DNA from: Nocardioides sp. zg-1308
GTDB lineage: Bacteria > Actinomycetota > Actinomycetes > Propionibacteriales > Nocardioidaceae
Direction: 5' to 3'
Assembly: GCF_013155375.1 (NCBI RefSeq)
Contig: NZ_JABJQY010000002.1
Location: 1,116,001-1,180,000, forward strand
DNA length: 64,000 bases
Below the pieces are notes generated by a model. That model did not search any database. It was not told where the DNA came from and saw only the letters and a program-made list of their open reading frames with translations. Of this stretch, positions 7,483 through 16,678 are shown piece by piece (the first letter of the stretch is position 1; every line of letters begins with the position of its first letter). The position numbers and the translations under genes were made by a program.

Positions 7483-9855
7483 TCAGGGCCGCGCGTCGAG
7501 TGCGGCGAGCCGTGCCTGCCAGCGGCCGGCCGGCGTGGTCGGCGCCGCCGTCGGGGTCGTCGGGACCGGGGTCGTGGGCGCCGGCGTCGTCGGGGCCGGG
7601 GTCGTCGGCGTCTCCGTCGGGATCGGCGTCTCGGTCGGGATCGGCGTCTCCGTCGGGATCGGCGTCTCGGTCGGCGTGGGCGTCTCGGTCGGCGTCTCCG
7701 ACGGCTCCTCCGTCGGGATCTCGACCGTGGGCGTCTGGGTCGGGGTCGGGGTCCGCGTGGGCTGCGGCGTCGACGGGGGCGGCGGCGGCGGCGTGTACTC
7801 GTGGCCGTCCTCCGGGGCGTCGCCGTCGACGTAGACCGGCTCGGGGAAGTCCTCGACCTCCTTGCCCTCCATCACCCGCTGCATGATCGCGGTCCAGGTC
7901 TTGGCGGGGTAGTTGCCGCCGAAGTAGCCGGAGCGGCCGTCGGAGCTCGTCGGCAGCCACAGGTCGGCGCCGTCGGGCCGGGGGACGTCGAGGCCCTCGC
8001 GGCCGCGACCGCGGACGTACATCACCGCGGTGGAGACCTGGGGGGTGAAGCCGACGAACCACGACGACGACACCTCGTCGTCGTCGTTGGTGGCGGTGCC
8101 GGTCTTGGCGGCTGCGGGACGCGCCAGCGCCAGCGCCTCGGTGCCCGAGCCGGACTCGACCACCTGCTGGAGCGCGTACGTCACGTCGGCGGCGATGTCG
8201 GGGTCGACGGTCTCCTTGCTGCGGGCCTTCGCCTCGTAGAGGACCTCGCCGCTCTTGCTCACGACCTTCTCCACGACGTGGACCTCGTTGCGGGTGCCGC
8301 CGTTGGCGAGGGTGGCGTAGGCGTTGGCCATGTTGATCGGGCTGACCTGCGCCGTCCCGAGCGTGACGCCGACGTTGTCCTGGAAGTCGATGGACCTGCG
8401 CGGGATGCCCCAGCGCTCGGGCTCGTTGCCCGGGATGCCGAGGTCCTCGGCGGCCTGGATGACCTTCTGCGGCCCGTCGTCCATCGAGTCGACCATGTCG
8501 ACGAACGCGGTGTTGACGGAGTTCTCCGTCGCGGTGACCATCGAGACGGCCGAGCCGTAGTCGGTGTCGCCCTGGTTGCCGAACTCCGTGCCGGCGACGT
8601 CGATCGGGCTGTTGCCCTCGAAGGTGTCGTTGAGCGAGAACCCGTCGCGGATGGCCGCCACGTCGGTCGCGGCCTTCATCGTCGAGCCGGCCATGCCACC
8701 GGACACGGCCCAGTTGATCTGCGAGTCGAGGTAGTCCTGCCCGCCGTAGAAGCCGAGCAGCTCACCGGTCTGGGTGTCCACCGTGGCGGCACCGACGTGG
8801 AGGTCCTTGTCACCGGCCGGCCCGGGCATGCCGGCGTCGGGACGCTGCTCGAGGACGGCGTCCTCGACGTCGGCCATCACCTGCGGGTCGAAGGTGGTGG
8901 TGATCCGCAGGCCGCCGCCGTCGATCTGCTCCTCGGTGGCGATGTCGCGGTCGAGGATCTCCTGCTTGACCAGGGCCAGCATGTGGCCCTTCTGCCCGCC
9001 GAACTGGCTCTGGGTGGCGACCTTGGGGAACTTCGGCAGCCGCTTGACGGCCTGGTCGCGCTCCTCGGTGGTGATGGTGCCCATCTCGGCCATGCTGTCG
9101 AGGACGTACTCGTAGCGACCCTTGAGGTCCTGCTTGGCCTCCTTGCCGTTGGCCGGGTCGTACTGCGTCGGGTTGTTGAGCACCGTGGCGAGCACCGCCG
9201 ACTCGCGCAGGCTCAGCTGGCTCGCCGGGTGGTCGAAGTAGGCCTTGGACGCCGCCTGGATGCCGTAGGCGCCACGACCGAAGTAGATGGTGTTGAGGTA
9301 GCCCTCGAGGACCTCGGACTTGCTGAGCTGCTGCTGGATCTTGAGCGAGACGATCGCTTCCTTGATCTTGCGCTTGTAGCTCTGCTCGGAGGTCAGGTAG
9401 AGGATCTTCACGTACTGCTGGGTGATCGTCGAGGCACCCTGGCGGGCGTTGCCCTGGGCGTTGGAGAAGAGCGCGCGCAGGATGCCCTTGGGGTCGATGC
9501 CCTTGTCGGTCCAGAAGGACTGGTTCTCCGCGGCGACCACCGCGTCCTGCATCGTCTGCGGCATCTCCGCGAGCGGGATCGACTCGCGGTTCTGGTCCTC
9601 GTAGTAGGTGCCGAGCTGCTGCTTGCCGTCGCGGTAGTAGACGAACGTCGTCTGCGCCTTGAAGGCCGCGTTCTCCTCGGGGATGTCGATCGCCTGGTAG
9701 AGCACCACCACGATGCCGCCCAGCAGCAGGGCGCAGACCACGCCGACGACGGCGAAGACCTTGGCGAACCTGGCCGCTCGCTGTCGCGGCGTACGCCGGG
9801 TGCTGGGCCGTCGGGTCATGGCCTTTCCGTCGGCCCTGCGCTTCTTCGCACTCAC
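7483..9855 (-). CDS. Class A penicillin-binding protein (transglycosylase/transpeptidase)
   Basis: A bifunctional peptidoglycan synthase of about 790 aa. It has a short basic N-terminus, one membrane anchor, and a GT51 glycosyltransferase with the catalytic Glu in AAENQSFW and the [10 protein letters not shown] motif. The transpeptidase follows with the serine motif STMK, then SVN and KTG (AKTGTATND). The last 120 residues are a Thr/Pro-rich tail encoded by an 18-nt tandem repeat. The GTG at 9855 is preceded by a TACCCT hexamer 6 nt upstream; an ATG at 9819 with GGAAAGG before it is a good alternative. Divergent from the PadR gene. The order PBP, PadR and ino1 matches the mycobacterial ponA1 region. 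Confidence 0.93.
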   Translation of the reverse strand: MSAKKRRADGKAMTRRPSTRRTPRQRAARFAKVFAVVGVVCALLLGGIVVVLYQAIDIPEENAAFKAQTTFVYYRDGKQQLGTYYEDQNRESIPLAEMPQTMQDAVVAAENQSFWTDKGIDPKGILRALFSNAQGNARQGASTITQQYVKILYLTSEQSYKRKIKEAIVSLKIQQQLSKSEVLEGYLNTIYFGRGAYGIQAASKAYFDHPASQLSLRESAVLATVLNNPTQYDPANGKEAKQDLKGRYEYVLDSMAEMGTITTEERDQAVKRLPKFPKVATQSQFGGQKGHMLALVKQEILDRDIATEEQIDGGGLRITTTFDPQVMADVEDAVLEQRPDAGMPGPAGDKDLHVGAATVDTQTGELLGFYGGQDYLDSQINWAVSGGMAGSTMKAATDVAAIRDGFSLNDTFEGNSPIDVAGTEFGNQGDTDYGSAVSMVTATENSVNTAFVDMVDSMDDGPQKVIQAAEDLGIPGNEPERWGIPRRSIDFQDNVGVTLGTAQVSPINMANAYATLANGGTRNEVHVVEKVVSKSGEVLYEAKARSKETVDPDIAADVTYALQQVVESGSGTEALALARPAAAKTGTATNDDDEVSSSWFVGFTPQVSTAVMYVRGRGREGLDVPRPDGADLWLPTSSDGRSGYFGGNYPAKTWTAIMQRVMEGKEVEDFPEPVYVDGDAPEDGHEYTPPPPPPSTPQPTRTPTPTQTPTVEIPTEEPSETPTETPTPTETPIPTETPIPTETPIPTETPTTPAPTTPAPTTPVPTTPTAAPTTPAGRWQARLAALDARP
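7607..7672 (-). repeat. 18-nt tandem repeat encoding Thr-Glu-Thr-Pro-Ile-Pro
   Basis: About 3.7 copies of an 18-nt unit (7607-7624, 7625-7642, 7643-7660 and a partial copy), alternating at one base. It encodes the TETPIP repeat in the C-terminal tail of the PBP, with further Thr-Pro-Ala repeats on the low-coordinate side. Such tracts can change length by slippage. Confidence 0.85.
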
Positions 9856-9861
9856 CGGATC

Positions 9862-9867
9862 AGGGTA
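9862..9867 (-). promoter_or_regulatory. -10-like hexamer TACCCT upstream of the PBP gene
   Basis: On the minus strand this hexamer ends 6 nt before the GTG at 9855, compatible with a leaderless message. It supports the longer start but is weak on its own. Confidence 0.3.
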
Positions 9868-9914
9868 CGGGGACCGGTCCGCCAACCCGGATTCGTCACC
9901 TGCGGATATATCAG

Positions 9915-9920
9915 TACGAT
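9915..9920 (+). promoter_or_regulatory. -10-like hexamer TACGAT upstream of the PadR gene
   Basis: Ends 7 nt before the ATG at 9928, so the message is probably leaderless. The AT-rich palindrome GATATATC (9905-9912) just upstream could be an autoregulatory PadR site; that is a guess. Confidence 0.4.
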
Positions 9921-9927
9921 AGGTCAC

Positions 9928-10509
9928 ATGGCACGCCGCGGGGACACCATCGAGCTCGCAGTCCTCGGACTGCTGCACGAGGGACCCATGCACGGCTACG
10001 AGCTGCGCAAGCGGCTCAACCTCATGCTCGGCTGGGGCCGGGTGCTGTCCTACGGCTCCCTGTACCCCGCCCTGAAGAAGATGCTGCGTGCCAACCTCAT
10101 CACCGAGGTCGCCGCCACCACGACGCCGACCAGCCGGCGCCCCCGCATCACCTACGAGGTCACCGAGGCCGGCAACGAGCACTTCCAGCGGCTCATGTCG
10201 GAGGTCGGCCCCACCGCGTGGGAGGACGACAACTTCGACATCCGGTTCGCGTTCTTCTCCTCCACCGACATGGAGATCCGTCTCCGCGTCCTCGAGGGCC
10301 GCCGCTCGCGGCTGCAGGAGCGCCTCGCCCGCGTGCAGGGCGAGCTCGAGCGCACCCAGGCCGAGGTCAACCGCTACGCCGCCGAGCTCCAGCGCCACGG
10401 GGTCGAGTCCGTGGAGCGAGAGGTCCGCTGGCTGTCCGACCTGATCCGCGCCGAGCGCGGCGACGAGTCCCGGACACCCGCACCCGGAGCGCCGACCGGC
10501 TCCGACTGA
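9928..10509 (+). CDS. PadR-family transcriptional regulator
   Basis: A 193-aa DNA-binding protein. The N-terminal winged helix-turn-helix of the PadR family spans residues 8-85 ([46 protein letters not shown]). It is followed by a long helical, coiled-coil-like dimerisation region ([20 protein letters not shown]). The matching mycobacterial gene also neighbours ino1, so a role in regulating inositol-phosphate or cell-wall genes is plausible. The ligand is unknown. Confidence 0.92.
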   Translation: MARRGDTIELAVLGLLHEGPMHGYELRKRLNLMLGWGRVLSYGSLYPALKKMLRANLITEVAATTTPTSRRPRITYEVTEAGNEHFQRLMSEVGPTAWEDDNFDIRFAFFSSTDMEIRLRVLEGRRSRLQERLARVQGELERTQAEVNRYAAELQRHGVESVEREVRWLSDLIRAERGDESRTPAPGAPTGSD

Positions 10510-10513
10510 CACG

Positions 10514-10540
10514 CCAGACCAGCCAGACCAGCCAGACCAG
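10514..10540 (+). repeat. Three tandem copies of CCAGACCAG before ino1
   Basis: Three exact 9-nt copies (10514-10522, 10523-10531, 10532-10540) in the padR-ino1 gap, followed by a looser copy (GACCAGACG). Function unknown; it sits in what would be the 5' leader of ino1. Confidence 0.7.
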
Positions 10541-10604
10541 CGACATCACGACCAGACGCACCACCAGCCAGGCACACGAGGACCACAACGAGGAGGAGAG
10601 CCCC

Positions 10605-11687
10605 ATGGGTTCGGTACGAGTAGGGATCGTGGGGGTCGGCAACTGCGCCACCTCCCTCGTCCAGGGCGTTGAGTACTACAGGGACGCAGACCCGGCCGTG
10701 ACCGTGCCGGGCCTCATGCACGTCGTCTTCGGCGACTACCACGTCAAGGACGTCGAGTTCGTCGTCGCCTTCGACGTCGACGACAAGAAGGTGGGCAAGG
10801 ACCTCTCCGAGGCCATCAACGCCTCCGAGAACAACACCATCAAGATCGCCGACGTGCCGACCCTCGGCGTCGAGGTCAAGCGTGGCCCGACCCTCGACGG
10901 CCTCGGCAAGTACTACCGCCAGACCATCGAGGAGTCCGGCGCGGAGCCGGTCGACGTGGTCCAGGCGCTCAAGGACGCCGACGTCGACGTCCTCGTCTCC
11001 TACCTACCGGTGGGCTCGGAGGAGGCCGACAAGTTCTACGCCCAGTGCGCGATCGACGCCGGCGTGGCCTTCGTCAACGCGCTGCCCGTCTTCATCGCCT
11101 CCGACCCCGTGTGGGCGAAGAAGTTCGAGGACGCCGGCGTCCCGATCGTCGGCGACGACATCAAGAGCCAGGTCGGTGCCACCATCACCCACCGCGTGAT
11201 GGCGAAGCTGTTCGAGGACCGCGGCGTGGCCCTCGACCGCACCTACCAGCTCAACGTCGGCGGCAACATGGACTTCAAGAACATGCTCGAGCGTGAGCGC
11301 CTGGAGTCCAAGAAGGTCTCCAAGACCCAGGCCGTGACGTCCAACCTCAAGGGCGAGCTCGCCGACAAGGTCAGCGACCGCAACGTGCACATCGGCCCGT
11401 CCGACTACGTCGCGTGGCTCGACGACCGCAAGTGGGCCTACGTCCGCCTCGAGGGTCGCGCGTTCGGTGACGTCCCCCTCAACCTCGAGTACAAGCTCGA
11501 GGTCTGGGACTCCCCGAACTCCGCCGGCATCATCATCGACGCCGTCCGCGCCGCGAAGATCGCCAAGGACCGCGGCATCGGCGGCCCGATCCTCCCGGCC
11601 TCGGCCTACCTGATGAAGTCCCCGCCGGTGCAGATGGCCGACGAGGTCGGTCGCTACGAGCTCGAGAAGTTCATCCGGGGCGAGTAG
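10605..11687 (+). CDS. ino1: myo-Inositol-1-phosphate synthase
   Basis: Converts glucose 6-phosphate to inositol 3-phosphate with NAD. This is the first step towards phosphatidylinositol and mycothiol in actinobacteria. 360 aa, the short prokaryotic form. The N-terminal Rossmann motif is [19 protein letters not shown] (residues 8-26). The conserved [15 protein letters not shown] and the [12 protein letters not shown] signature of the family are intact. The ATG follows a very strong AGGAGGAG. Preceded by padR, matching the mycobacterial order, and followed by a terminator. Confidence 0.97.
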   Translation: MGSVRVGIVGVGNCATSLVQGVEYYRDADPAVTVPGLMHVVFGDYHVKDVEFVVAFDVDDKKVGKDLSEAINASENNTIKIADVPTLGVEVKRGPTLDGLGKYYRQTIEESGAEPVDVVQALKDADVDVLVSYLPVGSEEADKFYAQCAIDAGVAFVNALPVFIASDPVWAKKFEDAGVPIVGDDIKSQVGATITHRVMAKLFEDRGVALDRTYQLNVGGNMDFKNMLERERLESKKVSKTQAVTSNLKGELADKVSDRNVHIGPSDYVAWLDDRKWAYVRLEGRAFGDVPLNLEYKLEVWDSPNSAGIIIDAVRAAKIAKDRGIGGPILPASAYLMKSPPVQMADEVGRYELEKFIRGE

Positions 11688-11731
11688 TCCCCGACCGCTC
11701 CACCCCAGCACGACCCAGCACCACCACAGCA

Positions 11732-11770
11732 CGGCCCCGCAGGTCCACGTCCCGGACCCGCGGGGCCGTT
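11732..11770 (+). terminator. Intrinsic-terminator-like hairpin after ino1
   Basis: Nine-bp GC stem (11732-11740 with 11760-11768) extended by an inner GGTCC/GGACC pairing, then TT. It closes the padR-ino1 unit. Confidence 0.7.
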
Positions 11771-11802
11771 GCCGTCCCGCCGCCCGGGGGAGGCCCGAGG
11801 AT

Positions 11803-11814
11803 AGAAGCGCTTCT
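11803..11814. promoter_or_regulatory. LacI-family operator (AGAAGCGCTTCT)
   Basis: Perfect 12-nt palindrome with central CG, 65 nt upstream of the second sugar ABC operon. Its half-site differs from the first operon's TGGAA, so a different LacI-type repressor is expected. Confidence 0.65.
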
Positions 11815-11878
11815 CCGGGGTACTCAGCGAGATGGACCCCGCTGGAGGTGCCGGCGCGGGCATGGGAGGAGATCGGTC

Positions 11879-13252
11879 ATGCGACTTTCCGCGTTGACGG
11901 GCACGTTCGTGGCGGCGTGCCTGCTGGCAGGGTGCGCCCAGGGCACCGGCGACTCCGAGGAGACCTCGGACGCGTCCTTCGACAGCAGCGCCGACCTGTC
12001 CGGCGAGGTGCAGGTGATGGGCTTCGGCGCCGGCGACGAGATCGCGACCGAGCGCCTCGAGCTGGCGGAGGAGGAGCTCGGCGAGGCGAAGGTCGACCTG
12101 GTCGAGGGCGACCTCGACATCCAGCAGTTCCTCTCCTCGGTCGCCTCGGGCGAACCGCCCGCGCTGGTCTACGCCGAGCGCAGCCAGATCGGCACGTTCG
12201 CCTCCCGCGGTGCGGTCGTCCCCCTGACCGACTGCATCGAGGGAGAGGGCATCGACACCTCCGTCTTCCGCGAGTCCGCCCTCGGGGAGGTCACCTTCGA
12301 CGACGAGGTCTACGGCATCCCGGAGTTCAACGTCGTCCAGCTGACCCAGGCCAACGCCGACCTGCTCGAGCAGTCCGGCCACACCGTCGAGGACGTCAAC
12401 GGCTCCGACTGGGACGCGGTCCTCGAGGCCAACAAGGACCTCATGCAGATGCAGGGCGGGGACCTGGCGACGATCGGCTACGACAGCAAGCTCCCCGAGT
12501 TCCTGCCGCTGTGGGCCAAGGCCAACGGCGCCGACCTCATCTCCGAGGACGGTCGCACCGCCCAGCTCGACGACCCGGCGGTCGTCGAGGCGCTCGAGTT
12601 CGCCGTCTCGGTCTACGACGCCCAAGGTGGCTTCGGCGAGGTGAAGGCGCTGCGCGACTCGGCCGACTTCTTCGGCGACGGCAACCAGTTCGCCAGCGGC
12701 TCCCTCGGCGCCATGCCGATGGAGCAGTGGTACGTCAGCGTCCTCAACGACGTCTCCCCCGACGCCCCGATGGCCTTCGACACGGTGCGCGACCTCCAGG
12801 GCGAGCCGCTCGCGTGGGCGTCGGGCTCCGCGTGGGCGATCCCCAAGGGCAGCCCCAACCCCGAGGCCGCCTGCCGGATGGCCCGCGTGATGACCGAGAC
12901 CGACTCCTGGATGGCCGCGGCCGAGGAGCGCGTCCGGCTGCGCGAGGAGAGCGGCGGGCTCTTCACCGGCATCCTCACCGCCAACGAGGAGGCCGACGAG
13001 GCGATCCGCGAGATGGCCCCGACCGACGGCGACTCCGTCTGGTCGCAGGCGGTCGCGGCGATGTACGAGGCCAACGACCACACCTTCGCCATGCCGGCCA
13101 ACCCCGCCGGCGACGAGTTCGAGCAGGCCTGGCAGGACGAGGTCAACAAGGTGCTCAACGGCCAGAAGGAGCCGGCCGACGCCCTGGCGGACGCCCAGGA
13201 GGCGGCGCAGGACGCACTCGACGAGGCATGGGCGAGCTGGGACGAGAAGTGA
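11879..13252 (+). CDS. Sugar ABC transporter substrate-binding lipoprotein
   Basis: Family 1 extracellular solute-binding protein, 457 aa. Signal peptide with lipobox LLAGC (Cys19), followed by an acidic Ser/Asp-rich linker. The body has binding-protein traits such as PLTDCIEGEGID, IPEFNVVQLTQANADLLEQ and a WAIPKGSPNPEAA segment near residue 320. The ATG follows GGAGGAG. First of three overlapping genes; the GTG of the permease overlaps its stop. Ligand unknown. The protein is rich in Asp and Glu throughout. Confidence 0.92.
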   Translation: MRLSALTGTFVAACLLAGCAQGTGDSEETSDASFDSSADLSGEVQVMGFGAGDEIATERLELAEEELGEAKVDLVEGDLDIQQFLSSVASGEPPALVYAERSQIGTFASRGAVVPLTDCIEGEGIDTSVFRESALGEVTFDDEVYGIPEFNVVQLTQANADLLEQSGHTVEDVNGSDWDAVLEANKDLMQMQGGDLATIGYDSKLPEFLPLWAKANGADLISEDGRTAQLDDPAVVEALEFAVSVYDAQGGFGEVKALRDSADFFGDGNQFASGSLGAMPMEQWYVSVLNDVSPDAPMAFDTVRDLQGEPLAWASGSAWAIPKGSPNPEAACRMARVMTETDSWMAAAEERVRLREESGGLFTGILTANEEADEAIREMAPTDGDSVWSQAVAAMYEANDHTFAMPANPAGDEFEQAWQDEVNKVLNGQKEPADALADAQEAAQDALDEAWASWDEK

Positions 13253-14205
13253 GCACCGCGACGGCTCCCGGCCGGCGTACCCGACCCGCCACCCGGCGCC
13301 GCCGCGGCGACGGCGGACGCCACCAGGGCCGCGTGGCCCTGCTCTTCATCAGCCCCTGGCTGATCGGGTTCGTGGTGTTCATGGCCTACCCGGTCCTCTA
13401 CACCGTCTACCTCTCGCTGACCGACTACGACGTCATCAACGACCCGTCCTTCGTGGGGCTCAACAACTACCGCGAGCTGATGGGTGACGAGAAGATCCGC
13501 CTGGCGCTGCGCAACACCTTCGTCTACACCCTGATGTCGGTGCCGGCGCAGCTCGCCGTCTCGCTCGGCCTCGCGCTGCTGCTGCAGCGCGCCGGGCGGG
13601 CGGCGGGATTCTTCCGCACCGCCTTCTTCCTGCCGAAGATGACGCCGCCGGTCGCGGTGGGCGTCCTGCTGCTCATGCTGCTCAACGGGCAGAACGGCCT
13701 GCTCAACGAGTTCCTCGGCTGGTTCGGGATCAACGGCCCCAACTGGACGACCGACCCCGCGTGGGTGAAGCCCGGCCTGGTGATCATGTCGCTGTGGACC
13801 GTTGGGGCATCGGTGATCATCCTGTTGGCCGCCCTGCAGGAGGTGCCCGAGGAGCTCCTCGACGCCGCCCGGGTGGACGGGGCCGGGTGGTGGCGCCGGC
13901 TGTGGCACGTCACCGTGCCAATCATCAGCCCGGCGATCTACTTCATCGTCGTGGTCGACACCATCGCCTCGCTCCAGTCCTTCACCGAGGCCTACACGGC
14001 GTTCTTCGGGGCGGGCAACACGACCTACAGCAACGACGCCGCGCTGTTCTACGCCATCTACCTGTTCCAGCAGGCCTTCGAGTTCCTCCACATGGGCTAC
14101 GCCTCGGCGATGGCGATGCTGCTCTTCGTCATCGTGATGGTCGTGACCGCCGTGCAGGTGATGCTCAGCCGGCGCTACGTCCACTACACGGGCGGTGCGC
14201 GATGA
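13249..14205 (+). CDS. Carbohydrate ABC transporter permease, MalF type
   Basis: A 318-aa permease with a basic, Arg-rich cytoplasmic N-terminus (about 28 residues) and about six membrane segments. The EAA loop LDAARVDGAGWWRRLWHVTV is near residue 207. The GTG start overlaps the binding-protein stop (GTGA), so the frame extension upstream inside the binding-protein gene is rejected. The downstream permease overlaps by ATGA. Confidence 0.93.
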   Translation: MSTATAPGRRTRPATRRRRGDGGRHQGRVALLFISPWLIGFVVFMAYPVLYTVYLSLTDYDVINDPSFVGLNNYRELMGDEKIRLALRNTFVYTLMSVPAQLAVSLGLALLLQRAGRAAGFFRTAFFLPKMTPPVAVGVLLLMLLNGQNGLLNEFLGWFGINGPNWTTDPAWVKPGLVIMSLWTVGASVIILLAALQEVPEELLDAARVDGAGWWRRLWHVTVPIISPAIYFIVVVDTIASLQSFTEAYTAFFGAGNTTYSNDAALFYAIYLFQQAFEFLHMGYASAMAMLLFVIVMVVTAVQVMLSRRYVHYTGGAR

Positions 14206-15143
14206 GCACCCTCGACCGCGCCGGCGAGGCCGGACCCACCACGGGCGTGCCGCCCGTCGACCCGGACGAGGCGGTGACCGCTCCGGCCCGCGCCCCGCAG
14301 CCGCCGAACCGGCGACCCGGCCTCGGCGGCCGCATCTTCGTGGCCGTCGCGCTGGTCGTGACCACCATCGCGTTCGTCTACCCGTTCGTGTGGCTGGTCA
14401 GCGCCTCGCTCAAGCCGCGCAGCGACGTCTTCGACAACCGCCTGATCCCCGAGACGCTGACCTTCGACAACTACATCGAGGTGTGGAACGCCGCACCGAT
14501 GGCGGCGTGGCTGCTCAACACGGCCTTCGTCACCATCATGGCGACCCTCACCGTCACCATCTCCAGCGCGCTCGTGGCGTGGGGGTTCGCGCGCTACCAG
14601 TTCCGCGGCCGCAACTTCCTCTTCGGCCTGGTGCTCGCCTCGATGATGATCCCGGGCGCGGCGACGATGATCCCGACCTACCTGATCTGGGACTCGCTGG
14701 GGATGGTCGGCACGCTGACGCCGCTGTGGGCAGGCAACGTGTTCGGCACGGCGTTCTACATCTTCCTGCTGCGCCAGTTCTTCCTCGGCCTGCCGACCGA
14801 GCTCTTCGACGCGGCCGAGATGGACGGCGCCGGGCACTGGAAGGTGTTCTGGCACGTCGCGCTGCCGCTGACCAAGCCGGCGCTCGTGGTCGTCGCCCTC
14901 TTCGAGTTCCAGGCGGCGTGGACCGACCTGATGCGCGGGCTGATCTACCTGCGCGACCGCGAGGACTTCACGGTGCCGCGTGGCCTCAAGTCGATGCTCG
15001 ACCAGTTCGGCTTCGGCGGCGAGTGGCACTGGGAGCTCGTTGTGACCGCGAGCGTCATCACGACCGTGCCGATGATCCTGGTGTTCTTCCTCGGGCAGAA
15101 GCAGATCATCCAGGGCGTGGCGAGCACGGGCACCAAGGGCTGA
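14202..15143 (+). CDS. Carbohydrate ABC transporter permease, MalG type
   Basis: A 313-aa permease with a Pro/Ala-rich cytoplasmic N-terminus of about 45 residues and about six membrane segments. The EAA loop FDAAEMDGAGHWKVFWHVAL is near residue 208. Last gene of the second operon. As in the first operon there is no ATPase gene, so both importers probably use a shared MsiK-type ATPase. Convergent with cca 30 nt downstream. Confidence 0.93.
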   Translation: MSTLDRAGEAGPTTGVPPVDPDEAVTAPARAPQPPNRRPGLGGRIFVAVALVVTTIAFVYPFVWLVSASLKPRSDVFDNRLIPETLTFDNYIEVWNAAPMAAWLLNTAFVTIMATLTVTISSALVAWGFARYQFRGRNFLFGLVLASMMIPGAATMIPTYLIWDSLGMVGTLTPLWAGNVFGTAFYIFLLRQFFLGLPTELFDAAEMDGAGHWKVFWHVALPLTKPALVVVALFEFQAAWTDLMRGLIYLRDREDFTVPRGLKSMLDQFGFGGEWHWELVVTASVITTVPMILVFFLGQKQIIQGVASTGTKG

Positions 15144-15173
15144 CGCCGACCCGGCGGCAGTCCTGCGGGTCCG

Positions 15174-16625
15174 CTAGGAGGTCCGCCCTGCCCACCAGGC
15201 GCGCAGGGCGGCCTCGGCCTCCACCGGCGACTTCGGTCCCTCCTCCATCCGCAGCTCGAGCAGGAACGCGTACGCCTGCCCGACGTCGCGGCCAGGGCCG
15301 ATGCCGAGGAGCTCCATGATCTGGTTGCCGTCGAGGTCCGGACGGATCGACGCGAGCTCCTCCTCCTCCGAGAGCCGCGCGATGCGCTCCTCGAGCGAGT
15401 CGTACGCCCGGCGCAGGCGGTCGGCCTTGCGCTGGTTGCGGGTGGTGCAGTCGGCGCGGGTGAGGATGTGCAGCCGCGCGAGCTGCTCGCCCGCGTCGCG
15501 GACGTAGCGACGTACGGCACTGTCGGTCCACTCGCCCGACCCGTAGCCGTGGAATCGCAGGTGCAGCTCGACCAGCGTGGCGACCGCGTCGGTGTCGGCG
15601 TTGGAGAAGCGCAGCGCCTTCATCCGCTTGCGGGTCAGCTTGGCGCCGACCACGTCGTGGTGGTGGAAGGTGACGATGCCGCCGGCCTCGAAGCGGCGCG
15701 TGCGCGGCTTGCCGACGTCGTGCATGAGGGCCGCGAACCGGGCGACGAAGTCGGGACCGTCCCCGAGGCGGTGCTCGAGGTCGATCGACTGCTCGAGCAC
15801 GGTGAGGGTGTGCTCGTAGACGTCCTTGTGCCGGTGGTGCTCGTCGCGCTCCAGCGCGAGGGCGGGCAGCTCGGGGAGGACGTGGGCCGCGAGGCCGGTG
15901 TCGACCAGCAGGGTGAGCCCGAGCCGCGGGTGCGGCGCGCAGACCAGCTTGACCAGCTCGTCGCGGACCCGCTCGGCCGAGATGATCTCGATCCGGCCCG
16001 CCATCGCGGTCATCGCCGCCACCACGTCGGGCGCGACCGAGAACCCGAGCTGGGCGGCGAACCGCGCCGCGCGCATCATCCGCAGCGGGTCGTCGGAGAA
16101 GGAGTCCTCCGGCGCGCCCGGCGTGCGCAGCACCCGCTCGGCCAGGTCGACGATGCCCCCGAACGGGTCGACGAACTCGCGGCTCGGCACGCGGACCGCC
16201 ATCGAGTTCACCGTGAAGTCGCGCCGGCCCAGGTCGCCCTCGAGGGAGTCGCCGAAGTCCACGTCGGGCTTGCGCGACGACGGGTCGTAGCTCTCCGAGC
16301 GGTAGGTCGTGATCTCGACCTGCCACGGCCCCTTGCGGCAGCCGATCGTGCCGAAGTCGCGGCCCATGTCCCACACCGCGTCGGCCCAGCCCGACACGAG
16401 CCGCTCGGTCGCGTCCGGCACGGCCGAGGTGGTGAAGTCGAGGTCGTTCTGCAGCCGCCCGATCATGGCGTCGCGGACCGGCCCGCCGACCAGGGCGAGC
16501 TCCTCGCCGGCCGCGGCGAAGAGCGCCCCGAGCTCGTCGATGACCGAGCCGATGCGGTCGAGCTCGGCCCCGACCCGGCGCTGGATCTCGACGATCGTGA
16601 GCGGTTGCAGTGCGGCGTCGGACAC
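15174..16625 (-). CDS. cca: CCA tRNA nucleotidyltransferase
   Basis: Adds or repairs the 3' CCA of tRNAs. 483 aa. Nucleotidyltransferase domain with LVGGPVRDAMIGRLQNDLDF near residue 40 carrying the metal-binding Asp pair, and the RRDFTVNSMAVR motif. An HD-like domain follows with AALMHDVGKPRTRRF near residue 280. The GTG at 16625 has a TAGACT hexamer 8 nt upstream; the longer frame would run into the divergent gene. It is divergent from the DUF6049 gene as pcnA is from its neighbours in mycobacteria. Confidence 0.95.
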   Translation of the reverse strand: MSDAALQPLTIVEIQRRVGAELDRIGSVIDELGALFAAAGEELALVGGPVRDAMIGRLQNDLDFTTSAVPDATERLVSGWADAVWDMGRDFGTIGCRKGPWQVEITTYRSESYDPSSRKPDVDFGDSLEGDLGRRDFTVNSMAVRVPSREFVDPFGGIVDLAERVLRTPGAPEDSFSDDPLRMMRAARFAAQLGFSVAPDVVAAMTAMAGRIEIISAERVRDELVKLVCAPHPRLGLTLLVDTGLAAHVLPELPALALERDEHHRHKDVYEHTLTVLEQSIDLEHRLGDGPDFVARFAALMHDVGKPRTRRFEAGGIVTFHHHDVVGAKLTRKRMKALRFSNADTDAVATLVELHLRFHGYGSGEWTDSAVRRYVRDAGEQLARLHILTRADCTTRNQRKADRLRRAYDSLEERIARLSEEEELASIRPDLDGNQIMELLGIGPGRDVGQAYAFLLELRMEEGPKSPVEAEAALRAWWAGRTS

Positions 16626-16633
16626 GACGGGCC

Positions 16634-16639
16634 AGTCTA
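16634..16639 (-). promoter_or_regulatory. -10-like hexamer TAGACT upstream of cca
   Basis: On the minus strand it ends 8 nt before the GTG of cca, compatible with a leaderless or near-leaderless message. Back-to-back with the DUF6049 promoter. Confidence 0.35.
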
Positions 16640-16666
16640 CGTGCCGACCCGGTGGGTCCGAACAAC

Positions 16667-16672
16667 TAGCAT
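16667..16672 (+). promoter_or_regulatory. -10-like hexamer TAGCAT upstream of the DUF6049 gene
   Basis: Ends 6 nt before the GTG at 16679, so the murJ-sigM operon may start as a leaderless message. No -35 is obvious. Confidence 0.4.
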
Positions 16673-16678
16673 CGGTGC

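Noticed and set aside
7607..7672. Regular 18-nt repeats as a CRISPR-like array
   Set aside because: Tandem units without spacers, in frame with a Thr/Pro-rich protein tail.
7450..10509. Plus-strand open frame of 1019 codons ending in the PadR protein
   Set aside because: Only the end (from 9928) is PadR; the upstream part is antisense to the PBP and has no start signal or known domain.
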